The notes beneath the pieces are model-generated. The model did not search any database, had not been told where the DNA came from, and was given only the letters and a program-made list of their open reading frames with translations. A program made the position numbers and the translations under genes. 64,000 nucleotides of DNA, taken from Aliidiomarina celeris. Its GTDB lineage: Bacteria; Pseudomonadota; Gammaproteobacteria; Enterobacterales; Alteromonadaceae. This document shows, piece by piece, positions 45,541-52,433 of the stretch; position 1 is the stretch's first letter, and each line of letters opens with the position of its first letter. The stretch is from NCBI RefSeq assembly GCF_003316875.1, contig NZ_QMIL01000002.1:1-64000 (forward strand). The letters run 5' to 3'.

Positions 45541-46260
45541 ATGTTCAGTAAACTTAGTATGTTCGTACTTGCGCCGCTCCTGATACACCAAGGCAAGCGC
45601 GTTCGCGCCCAAACCCTGCGTTTACCCGAAGCGGCGGGGCCGCGCTCTGGGTTTACTTCAGCCCCAAATAATGCGGAATCAGCACCATGGTCGGTATTAG
45701 TATTGGGTGACTCAGCTGCGGCCGGTGTCGGCTGCGAAACGCAAACAGAGGCGGTTTGTGGTCAATGGGTGCGAGAGTTACAACAACAGCGAGACGTACA
45801 TTGGCAGTTGATCGCACAGTCAAGCTTAACCTGTAGCGGCATTCTCGCCTTACTCAAGGCGAGCGCGTTAACCATTCCCACCCAACCGCTCAACAAGGTT
45901 TTGATTTCCGTCGGCGTGAATGACGTTACGCGGCGAACGCCGTTAGCACAGTGGAAACGAGATTTGCTGGAGCTTACGAACTACTTAACCACTGAACTGG
46001 GGAGCGAGCAGATTATTTATACCAGCTTGCCGCCTATGCACGCATTTCCAGCGCTCCCGCAGCCCTTGCGCTGGTTTATAGGCCAACAAGCCAAGCAACT
46101 CAATCGGGCGCTGAAAACCCATTGCCAAGGGCAGCCCAATACCCACTTTCTGAATTTCGATATTCCATTCGAAGCCAAGTATATGGCCAAAGACGGTTAT
46201 CACCCCTCCAAAGAAGCCGCCCGTATTTGGGCAGAGCAGGCAGTTAAGGCCACTGCATAG
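45541..46260 (+). CDS. SGNH/GDSL-family hydrolase
   Basis: 239 residues with the SGNH blocks in order: I 'VLGDSAAAGVGCETQ' (catalytic Ser about 61), II around 'SSLTCSGILAL', III 'SVGVNDVTRRTP' (Asn), and V 'DGYHPSKEAARIWAE' (catalytic Asp/His). Related proteins are esterases, lipases or carbohydrate deacetylases. There is no convincing signal peptide. Its last 17 bases overlap a decayed toxin gene on the other strand. Confidence 0.87.
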   Translation: MFSKLSMFVLAPLLIHQGKRVRAQTLRLPEAAGPRSGFTSAPNNAESAPWSVLVLGDSAAAGVGCETQTEAVCGQWVRELQQQRDVHWQLIAQSSLTCSGILALLKASALTIPTQPLNKVLISVGVNDVTRRTPLAQWKRDLLELTNYLTTELGSEQIIYTSLPPMHAFPALPQPLRWFIGQQAKQLNRALKTHCQGQPNTHFLNFDIPFEAKYMAKDGYHPSKEAARIWAEQAVKATA

Positions 46261-46394
46261 CTGCGTGTAAGATTCTCAAAATTCGCACATGGGAGTCCAT
46301 AATGTCATAAATTAGAACATAACTTTCATTCAACATAATCGTATATGAATTCCCGGTCCCTAATTGCTTCAATTGACCACTGAATAAAGCTCAT
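46244..46394 (-). pseudogene. Decayed ParE/RelE-type toxin gene
   Basis: The N-terminus is clear ('MSFIQWSIEAIRDREFIYDYVE') and then hits a stop. A C-terminal ParE/RelE-like end ('SYVLIYDIMDSHVRILRILHAAMQWP') follows at once in another frame. Together they span only about 50 codons instead of about 95-100, so the middle has been deleted with a frameshift. The ATG overlaps the stop of the antitoxin remnant (ATGA), the usual antitoxin-toxin order. Confidence 0.72.
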
Positions 46395-46516
46395 TTCGTC
46401 GTATTCAGTGCACGCTGAGTAGCCGCACGTCGAGCGGCAAATTGAGCTTCAACGTCAGCTTCAGAGCGAAGTTGTAGCACAGCCTCCTATAGCTCTTCAT
46501 TTAAAATCCCTTGCAT
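46391..46516 (-). pseudogene. Decayed antitoxin gene paired with the ParE/RelE remnant
   Basis: A short frame 'MQGILNEEL', an in-frame TAG at codon 10 (46487-46489), then 'EAVLQLRSEADVEAQFAARRAATQRALNTTK' ending in a TGA that overlaps the toxin ATG. The acidic helical tail and gene order fit a type II antitoxin. With codon 10 a stop, it should not be made in full. Confidence 0.6.
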
Positions 46517-46560
46517 ACCTAGATTCTCTAGGCATAGAATGCACACCTAGAACAACTAGG
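46511..46560 (+). promoter_or_regulatory. padR promoter with twin palindromic operators
   Basis: -35 TTGCAT (46511-46516), an 18-base spacer and -10 TAGAAT (46535-46540). Two palindromes flank the -10: CCTAGATTCTCTAGG (46518-46532) in the spacer and CCTAGAACAACTAGG (46546-46560) at the start site, centres 28 bases apart. Both are followed by CATA. They are probable binding sites for the PadR protein encoded directly downstream, i.e. autorepression. Confidence 0.75.
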
Positions 46561-46578
46561 CATAAAAAGGTGGGTGCA

Positions 46579-46980
46579 ATGAATCTTTCAAAAGACTTGG
46601 TAGCGGCTTCGTCCACGCCTTTGGTACTGGGCATTGTGGCCGAGGGTGAAACTTACGGCTATGAAATAGTGAAGCGAGTAGAGATGTTGTCGGGTGGGCA
46701 GTTGTCTTGGACCGAAGGCATGATGTATCCGCTGCTGCACAGGTTGGAGCAGCAAGGGCTATTGGAAGCACGTTGGCGGATTGCCGAAACGGGGCGTAAA
46801 CGAAAATATTACGGCCTTACCGAGCTTGGGTTAAAAAGCTTGGCGCAGCAGCAACAACAATGGCAAATGATTAATAACGCGCTCGCTCGAGTGTGGGACA
46901 ACCTCAACAATGCGGCAAAAACTGGCTCTTTAGGAGCTCGCTCTTCAGGAGGTAATGGCAATGAATTCCAACCCGCCTAA
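46579..46980 (+). CDS. PadR-family transcriptional regulator
   Basis: 133 residues with the PadR winged helix ('LVLGIVAEGETYGYEIVKRVEMLSGGQLSWTEGMMYPLLHRLEQQGLLEARWRIAETGRKRKYYGLTELG') and a short C-terminal dimerisation helix, i.e. the PadR-s1 small class. ATG 46579 is preferred over a GTG at 46570. It overlaps the downstream membrane protein gene by about 20 bases. The regulator and its membrane partner form the common PadR/permease-prefix pair, and twin operators precede the gene. Confidence 0.88.
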   Translation: MNLSKDLVAASSTPLVLGIVAEGETYGYEIVKRVEMLSGGQLSWTEGMMYPLLHRLEQQGLLEARWRIAETGRKRKYYGLTELGLKSLAQQQQQWQMINNALARVWDNLNNAAKTGSLGARSSGGNGNEFQPA

Positions 46981-48334
46981 TCCATTTCACCTCACCGAAA
47001 GCTTGCACCAATGGCGCAGCCAGTTAGCGCGCAATCCGGCGTTAAAAAGCGAAGATCTCGACGAACTAGAAGACCACTTACAAAGCCACATTGAAGCCCT
47101 CACAGCTGCGGGGTTAAAGGCCGACGAAGCCTTCTTAATTGCCTGCAAGCGGGTAGGGGAAGTGAACAACCTCAGTGAGCAATACGCAGAAGTGCATTCT
47201 GGGCGTTTGTGGCACAACTTATTTCAAGCTTCCGAAACACATCGAAATCCGCTCGATCTTATTGTAGTGCTGGTATTAGCTGTGGCTGCCGCCGCCCTCT
47301 TCAAGCTCCCCGACTTACTCGGTTTTGCGCCGGTCGAGTCCGACACTGAATTCTTTTATATTCGTAACATCAGTTTATTCTGCATTCCTATGTTGGGGTT
47401 CTACTTCGTGTATAAACGCGAGCTTGGTAGGGCAGGTTTTGTAGTGTGGGCGGCCAGCGTTGTTGCGCTCGCCTTGGTATTGAACCTCTACCCCTTTCAA
47501 GCCATAGAAAATAGCCACTCCACCTTACTGCTTGCCGCTTTACATGTGCCCATTGTGCTCTGGTTCTTGGTGGGCGTGTTGTACACCGGCGACTACTGGC
47601 AAAGTACCGCAAAGCAAATGAACTTCATTCGGTTTTCCGGCGAGTTCGTTATTTATTATGTGCTCATTGCCCTTGGCGGCGCTGTTGTCGCCTTGTTCAC
47701 CCTCGGTATGTTTTCGTTCATCGGCATTCATGTGGAATGGTTTGTGCAGCTCTGGCTCATTCCCTGTGGAGCTATGGGTGCGGTGGTGGTTGCAGGCTGG
47801 TTGGTGGAAGCAAAGCAGTCGGCCATCGAAAACATGGCACCGGTGCTTACACGCTTATTTACCCCCATGTTTGCCGCCTTACTCTTGGTCTTTTTAATCA
47901 CCATGCTGGTCACCGGGCGCAACTTCGACATTCAACGCGAATTGCTGATTGGTCTCGACCTGATGCTGGTGTTGGTGCTCGGGCTCGTGCTTTACGCCGT
48001 GTCGTCTAGGGAGCCGGCGGCACCGGTAAACTATTTTGACAAGCTACTGCTGCTCCTGATTGTGAGTGCGCTGGCCGTGAATATATTGGCGCTCGGTGCC
48101 ATGATTGGTCGCATTTCCCATATGGGCTTTACCCCCAATCGAGTTGCAGCCTTAGGTGAAAACATCGTATTGCTGGTGAGCTTGACCGGTTATGCGTGGC
48201 TTTACGGTCAATTTTTGCGGCGACGTATCGGTTTCCACAGCATTGAACGCTGGCAAACCGGATATGTGCCCGTATACGCCGCATGGGCGCTCATTGTGGT
48301 GGCGGTATTTCCGCTGGTATTTGGCTTTGCGTAA
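46961..48334 (+). CDS. Permease-prefix-domain multi-pass membrane protein
   Basis: About 457 residues. An N-terminal soluble HAAS/permease-prefix domain ('ESLHQWRSQLARNPALKSEDLDELEDHLQSHIEALTAAGLKADEAFLIACKRVG') is followed by about ten membrane helices. Such proteins accompany PadR regulators; their transport or sensing role is not established. AGGAGG at 46947-46952 fits ATG 46961 better than ATG 46955. Confidence 0.82.
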   Translation: MNSNPPNPFHLTESLHQWRSQLARNPALKSEDLDELEDHLQSHIEALTAAGLKADEAFLIACKRVGEVNNLSEQYAEVHSGRLWHNLFQASETHRNPLDLIVVLVLAVAAAALFKLPDLLGFAPVESDTEFFYIRNISLFCIPMLGFYFVYKRELGRAGFVVWAASVVALALVLNLYPFQAIENSHSTLLLAALHVPIVLWFLVGVLYTGDYWQSTAKQMNFIRFSGEFVIYYVLIALGGAVVALFTLGMFSFIGIHVEWFVQLWLIPCGAMGAVVVAGWLVEAKQSAIENMAPVLTRLFTPMFAALLLVFLITMLVTGRNFDIQRELLIGLDLMLVLVLGLVLYAVSSREPAAPVNYFDKLLLLLIVSALAVNILALGAMIGRISHMGFTPNRVAALGENIVLLVSLTGYAWLYGQFLRRRIGFHSIERWQTGYVPVYAAWALIVVAVFPLVFGFA

Positions 48335-48384
48335 GTTAAATGCGGAGGCGGAGCCTAGCGTTCGGATCAACGGAAAGTGAGGTT

Positions 48385-48819
48385 TCAACCAAAGAACAGC
48401 GCGGGACTGATTTGAAAACGCTTAGCCAGCCGTTCAATATGGTCTCGGGTTAAGCGTTTATTCCCCTTTAAAACCTGCGATACCATGCTTTTCTTACCAA
48501 TTTCCGCCTCAAAATCGGTGGTATTTAACCCGTGCTGCTCCATCAATACCATTAGCGTCGCTACCGCAGGATCACTTACATTAAGCTGTTCGTTAAATTC
48601 CGAGAATAATTCGGCTTGTGATTCGTAACGCGCAATAGCGTTCCCCAGCGCCTCAATGGCAACTAAGTTTGTTTCATCATCTTCTAACAAGGCTTCCATA
48701 AGCAAAAGTGCCTGCTCATGCTCCGCTTTGTTATGAATTTCGCGCAACAAAGGAGCTCGAAGATTAAGTTCGGTAATTAAAGCCTTAATCTCTGCTGTGA
48801 CTTCTGCAATGACTAGCAT
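48385..48819 (-). CDS. higA: HigA-type antitoxin
   Basis: 144 residues with a C-terminal XRE helix-turn-helix ('FEAEIGKKSMVSQVLKGNKRLTRDHIERLAKRFQISPALFFG') and an N-terminal helical toxin-binding part. Length and order fit the HigA antitoxins encoded after HigB. ATG 48819 has AGGAG upstream; in-frame codons further upstream overlap higB and are not needed. It lies 10 bases after the higB stop. It would neutralise HigB and repress the operon at the twin palindromes 49142-49196. Confidence 0.88.
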   Translation of the reverse strand: MLVIAEVTAEIKALITELNLRAPLLREIHNKAEHEQALLLMEALLEDDETNLVAIEALGNAIARYESQAELFSEFNEQLNVSDPAVATLMVLMEQHGLNTTDFEAEIGKKSMVSQVLKGNKRLTRDHIERLAKRFQISPALFFG

Positions 48820-48829
48820 GGGCTCGCTC

Positions 48830-49132
48830 CTAGTTTCTATACTTCCTGCAAAGGTCATCGTACTCTGCGTGAGTAACAATGTGTTTCACAAAGACTCGAT
48901 TAAACCTGAATTCAATAAAGGCCATTAATCGTAAATGATTTCCACTGATGTCAATCACCCACCACTTGTCTTTGTATTTAAAGTTATCCAATGTTTTGAA
49001 TACCGCTCTAAGTGCTTCAGGACTTCTAAACTCACCTTTATTCAATACGTTATACGTTGCAATAATTGCCCGAGCGTGGGCAGGATATTTCTTCATTGCC
49101 TCTAAAAAAGGCCATTTTGATATCACATGCAT
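48830..49132 (-). CDS. higB: HigB-type mRNA interferase toxin
   Basis: 100 residues of the RelE fold: 'MHVISKWPFLEAMKKYPAHARAIIATYNVLNKGEFRSPEALRAVFKTLDNFKYKDKWWVIDISGNHLRLMAFIEF' and 'VKHIVTHAEYDDL' correspond along their length to E. coli HigB (YgjN). It cleaves mRNA on the ribosome when not bound by HigA. ATG 49132 gives the family length. It appears intact, unlike the decayed pair 2.5 kb away. Confidence 0.9.
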   Translation of the reverse strand: MHVISKWPFLEAMKKYPAHARAIIATYNVLNKGEFRSPEALRAVFKTLDNFKYKDKWWVIDISGNHLRLMAFIEFRFNRVFVKHIVTHAEYDDLCRKYRN

Positions 49133-49141
49133 GAACACCCC

Positions 49142-49196
49142 GTTTACTACTGGTAAACTATAGCAGACTCGCGGCAAGTTTACCAAGAGTAAACTT
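49142..49196 (-). promoter_or_regulatory. higBA promoter with two palindromic operators
   Basis: Palindromes GTTTAC-TACTG-GTAAAC (49142-49158) and AAGTTTAC-CAAGA-GTAAACTT (49176-49196) share the GTTTAC-N5-GTAAAC core, centres 36 bases apart. On the minus strand a -10 TATAGT (49157-49162) touches the first, and a -35-like TTGGTA lies in the second. HigA autorepression is therefore likely. Confidence 0.8.
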
Positions 49197-49243
49197 GAGC
49201 TTTGTTCGGTTTCACCTATTGTTTATCAAGAACGAAGGGAGCA

Positions 49244-50101
49244 CTAGTGGGCAATCGCTGAAAATTCCGCAGAGGGCTTCACATTCTCCTGTGTGGGCAT
49301 GGGATGAGCGCCGACACGGCATTGTTGGAGATTAAACACTCCATTGCACACCCAGTTAGGGTTCGTATTCAGCCAAGCTAGTTGATCATTCTGAAAGCCC
49401 ATCGCCACAGCGGGTTCGCGCAGGTAACCTGCCGCTAATAAAAGTGTTTCATCACCTCGATTATTTGTAGACCAAGCTCCTTTGGCGAGCTTTATACCGT
49501 GTTGCTCGATCTCAGACTTGGTCATACCAAGGCGAATACCAGTGAAAGACCGCCGCAACTGCCGAGTCATTAAGGCATCCGGCCCTTGGGTAACGACCAT
49601 GGCAGGAATGATATAGAGAACCGGCGGATAAAGCGCCACCATGGTACCAAACATAAAGTAGCCACCGTAGTCGGCTGGCGAAGTTGAATTGTCGGCGAGC
49701 TGCAAATCACCCTCGGTGTCAGGCAATTGTAAGCGCTCACTTACTACTTTGCTTGTGTATTCCTGCAAGCACGATTCCACATTAAAATTTTCAGCTAAAG
49801 GAAACTGCGTACAAGCGCTAAATTGGAGCCCCCGCGAACCGTGGCGCGTTACGGCAACTAACTGGTCGTTTTCAAATAAAACCGTTACCCGCTCATTTCC
49901 GTGGGCATACACCTGTGCCGAATACGCATTCTCACCAAGCAGGTATCGCAACGCTGCAACGGGCTTTTGCGCATTACCTGCCCACTGCTCGGCAGGTTGC
50001 TCATACGCCAAATTCGCTGCTTGGAACTCCGGTACCGTTTGGCAAGCTAATAGAAACGTAACTGAAAACACCGTTAATACTGAGCGAAATCCATGTTTCA
50101 T
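49244..50101 (-). CDS. Uncharacterised lipoprotein
   Basis: 285 residues with a lipoprotein signal ('VLTVFSVTFLLACQT', lipobox cysteine at residue 20). The mature part has a beta-rich region ('YAHGNERVTVLFENDQLVAVTRHG'), one hydrophobic stretch ('GTMVALYPPVLYIIPAMVV') and a segment like the SmpA/BamE 'IRLGMTKSEI' motif ('FTGIRLGMTKSEIEQHGI', about residue 190). Two further beta-strand regions follow. BamE-like folds often bind envelope proteins, but the function is unknown. Confidence 0.75.
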   Translation of the reverse strand: MKHGFRSVLTVFSVTFLLACQTVPEFQAANLAYEQPAEQWAGNAQKPVAALRYLLGENAYSAQVYAHGNERVTVLFENDQLVAVTRHGSRGLQFSACTQFPLAENFNVESCLQEYTSKVVSERLQLPDTEGDLQLADNSTSPADYGGYFMFGTMVALYPPVLYIIPAMVVTQGPDALMTRQLRRSFTGIRLGMTKSEIEQHGIKLAKGAWSTNNRGDETLLLAAGYLREPAVAMGFQNDQLAWLNTNPNWVCNGVFNLQQCRVGAHPMPTQENVKPSAEFSAIAH

Positions 50102-50141
50102 TGTAATTTTCCCTTTATTTTTTTATTTTCTTCGCAATCAG

Positions 50142-50390
50142 CTAGCGCTTTAACGCGCCCATAAAACCCAGTAAGGCACTTACCAATGCACTCGCTAAGG
50201 CAATGGAAACTACCAGAGTAATAACCCCAACCAGCGCTACATACACCACACCGCTTAGTTCCCAGCCTAGCATTGCCAATAGCTTTACTGCGAACCAGTA
50301 GCTTGGCAAACCAACCACCACCACTAACCCTAGCCACACTACAAATTGATTCCGCAGCCGTTGCCAGCGAGTTTCGGTTCCTCGTTTCAT
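50142..50390 (-). CDS. Small membrane protein
   Basis: 82 residues from ATG 50390 with two hydrophobic helices ('FVVWLGLVVVVGLPSYWFAV' and 'VVYVALVGVITLVVSIALASALVSALLGF') and a basic N-terminus. No family recognised. It is separated from the lipoprotein gene by 40 bases in the same direction. Confidence 0.6.
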   Translation of the reverse strand: MKRGTETRWQRLRNQFVVWLGLVVVVGLPSYWFAVKLLAMLGWELSGVVYVALVGVITLVVSIALASALVSALLGFMGALKR

Positions 50391-50433
50391 ATTATCCTCA
50401 TTACAACGGGTTTTAGGCACTATCGAATCGTGC

Positions 50434-51132
50434 TTAGTCCATTCGGTACGCTATCATTACTTCGTTACGGCGCGCAAATGGCTTTCGCCATGGTGGATCA
50501 TATCGGGCTACTTCTGGGCTGGCGATGGGCGTTAAACCATTTTCAAGCATCCATGTTTGCAGCGCATTGGCAATTTGCGCACTGCTATCGGCGTTTGCCC
50601 AGCCCGAGAAGGCAACCACAGCATAGTGAGTTGCTGGAACTTCACGTATTTGAATATTGGCATTGTTCGGCTTAGGTAAGGTGTCAACGGTATACTGGCT
50701 CGGCATTACAAAGTGTACCCTCCACCGTTCTCCGTCGGGTTGCAGCGTTACCGGCGCAGTCATGGCAATACTCTGGCTCTCGCTCTGGGGTTTAGCTTTA
50801 GGCTCCGGCTGCAACGTTACCGGGCTGGTCATGCCAATGGCTTCTCGTTGCCCGTAATTTGTACTTACAACCGACCTATTGTTGCCAAAAATAAAGTCTG
50901 CCAACCGCTGAAAACCTTGCCCTGAAGCATTATTCATTGAACCCTCAACCCAGGTTTCCGCCACTAACATAGGCTCATAACGCCGCAGCTCTACATAACC
51001 ATAACGCGCCAAAACCTCATATTCCGGCTCTTCTGTTGCCTTCACTACAGCGGGAAAAATTGCCATCGAAAACACAGCGACAAAAAGAAAACACCGCCCA
51101 AATCCTACCGTTTTCACACCAAGCACTCCCAA
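50434..51132 (-). CDS. SOUL-family heme-binding-like protein
   Basis: 232 residues with a hydrophobic signal ('CFLFVAVFSMAIFPAVVKA') and a SOUL domain ('YEVLARYGYVELRRYEPMLVAETWVEGSMNNASGQGFQRLADFIFGNNR', 'IGMTSPVTLQP', 'SIAMTAPVTLQPDGERWRVHFVMP', 'ATHYAVVAFSGWA'). The sequence 'MTSPVTLQPEPKAKPQSESQSIAMTAPVTLQP' shows an internal duplication of the M-T-x-P-V-T-L-Q-P motif. The protein would be periplasmic; heme or ligand binding is not shown here. Confidence 0.85.
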   Translation of the reverse strand: MGVLGVKTVGFGRCFLFVAVFSMAIFPAVVKATEEPEYEVLARYGYVELRRYEPMLVAETWVEGSMNNASGQGFQRLADFIFGNNRSVVSTNYGQREAIGMTSPVTLQPEPKAKPQSESQSIAMTAPVTLQPDGERWRVHFVMPSQYTVDTLPKPNNANIQIREVPATHYAVVAFSGWANADSSAQIANALQTWMLENGLTPIASPEVARYDPPWRKPFARRNEVMIAYRMD

Positions 51133-51213
51133 TTAACTGTTGCTTATTTGTACGCAATAGTTAGGGGAACGGTTTCGTGCAACTCAATGAAAGACTTTGC
51201 ACTAACCCAACAA

Positions 51214-51245
51214 AAAATCCCCAACCCATACAGGCAGGGGATTTT
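51214..51245. terminator. Hairpin terminator candidate at the island edge
   Basis: AAAATCCCC/GGGGATTTT stem (51214-51222 with 51237-51245), 14-base loop, flanked by A and T runs. It could end the restriction-island transcript coming from the right. The rest of 51133-51372 holds the SOUL gene promoter and the tandem decamers but no gene. Confidence 0.6.
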
Positions 51246-51308
51246 GGTATGAAACTTTATTACTACGCCACAGGGGTTAACGGTCTGTCCATCCTCAGTT
51301 CAAGAAAA

Positions 51309-51338
51309 AATGTCTAAGAATATCTAGAAATGTCTAAA
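51309..51338. repeat. Three tandem 10-base repeats
   Basis: AATGTCTAAG, AATATCTAGA and AATGTCTAAA follow each other without spacing. The period equals one helical turn, so each unit presents the same face of the DNA. They sit between the SOUL gene and the restriction island. Confidence 0.7.
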
Positions 51339-51372
51339 CTAATGCTTTTTAGACTTTCTCCAAAACTTTCCG

Positions 51373-51675
51373 TCAGGCTTGGTACCGCCATTTATTAACA
51401 ACATCAACAATTTGCTCGATTGTCATCGCCTGTTGCTGCCACCCCTTTTCAAAGTCGATATCATTTGAAAAAGACAGTTGTTCGTCTAGTAAGCATCGAA
51501 TCAATACTCCCGTAGACAATGTAGCCGCTTGATCAACAAAGACGCCCACAGTGTTGCTTAAGTAATCCTCGAAGCGCCATAGCGCTCGGGCCCAGCTCCA
51601 CCCATTTTCCAACGAAATAAAAATATATGAAAGTATCGAATCGCCGAAGTTTTTCAGAGTAGATATTTCGGTCAA
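51373..51675 (-). CDS. Short hypothetical protein at the end of the restriction operon
   Basis: 100 residues from a TTG ('MTEISTLKNFGDSILSYIFISLENGWSWARALWRFEDYL' onwards); no ATG is available in frame. No ribosome site is convincing and no family is recognised, though the composition is protein-like. It lies 23 bases after the YgjP-like gene and could be the truncated tail of another gene. Confidence 0.5.
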   Translation of the reverse strand: MTEISTLKNFGDSILSYIFISLENGWSWARALWRFEDYLSNTVGVFVDQAATLSTGVLIRCLLDEQLSFSNDIDFEKGWQQQAMTIEQIVDVVNKWRYQA

Positions 51676-51698
51676 TTGTGCTTTTATTGTCTCGAAAT

Positions 51699-52433
51699 TT
51701 ACCCATTAAAAATTCTCCCAGCCATATAATCCAGCCGCTGCTTCACCGCTTCCCAGTTTGGCATTACTTGCCCCATGAGCCGGTAAAATCGTTCGCTATG
51801 GTTGTGCTCGGCGATATGGCAGAGCTCGTGCAAAATCACATAATCTATACATTCTCTCGGTGCTTTTACGAGCAGTGGGTTTAAGGTGATGCGTCCTTTT
51901 GGCGAACAGCTTCCCCACTGAGTTTGCATGGTCAGTACACGAATCGGCGGACGTTGGTCTACCCAAAGGGCTTGCTCTAAAACCGCGTCGAGCCGCTTTT
52001 GAAAGAGCTCTTTAGCGCGTGCTTTGTAGAATTCCTCTAGCGCCAACTTCACGCGTTCGGGTTCGTTTTCGCGAACACTTACTTGTATTTGACCGCGTAA
52101 CAATTTGGCGGAGCGGGGCAGGTGAGGGTTCACTTCAACTTTAAGCACATACTGCTTGCCTAAATAATAGTGGCTCTCACCGCTTACATAGCTACGAGGG
52201 GTAATATGCTCAAGTTGCTGCCGAAAGTCCCGCAGCTGCTCATAAACCCAGCGTCCGCGCTTACGAACCGCTTTTAGTACCTCTTGATCGCTTGATTCTG
52301 CAGGAGCCAATACGTCAACGGTGCAGTCCGGCTTTACTTTAATCACAACCTTCTGCGCTGCGCTCTTACTGTCTCGCCGGCTAAAGGGAATCCATTCATC
52401 GCCGTAATGAAAACCCTGTATGGCGACATTCAT
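51699..52433 (-). CDS. YgjP-like M48-type metallopeptidase domain protein
   Basis: 244 residues. The C-terminal zinc motif 'HELCHIAEHNHSERFYRLMGQVMPNWEAVKQRL' (HExxH at about residue 200) and 'TQWGSCSPKGRITLNPLLV' are the signatures of the YgjP/DUF45 family. Members are regularly encoded beside hsdR of type I restriction systems; their role there is not known. Its ATG overlaps the hsdR stop by one base (TAATG), so it is coupled to HsdR. Confidence 0.87.
   Translation of the reverse strand: MNVAIQGFHYGDEWIPFSRRDSKSAAQKVVIKVKPDCTVDVLAPAESSDQEVLKAVRKRGRWVYEQLRDFRQQLEHITPRSYVSGESHYYLGKQYVLKVEVNPHLPRSAKLLRGQIQVSVRENEPERVKLALEEFYKARAKELFQKRLDAVLEQALWVDQRPPIRVLTMQTQWGSCSPKGRITLNPLLVKAPRECIDYVILHELCHIAEHNHSERFYRLMGQVMPNWEAVKQRLDYMAGRIFNG

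Noticed and set aside
51309-51338. CRISPR-like array
   Set aside because: Three contiguous 10-base units without spacers; not a CRISPR repeat-spacer pattern.
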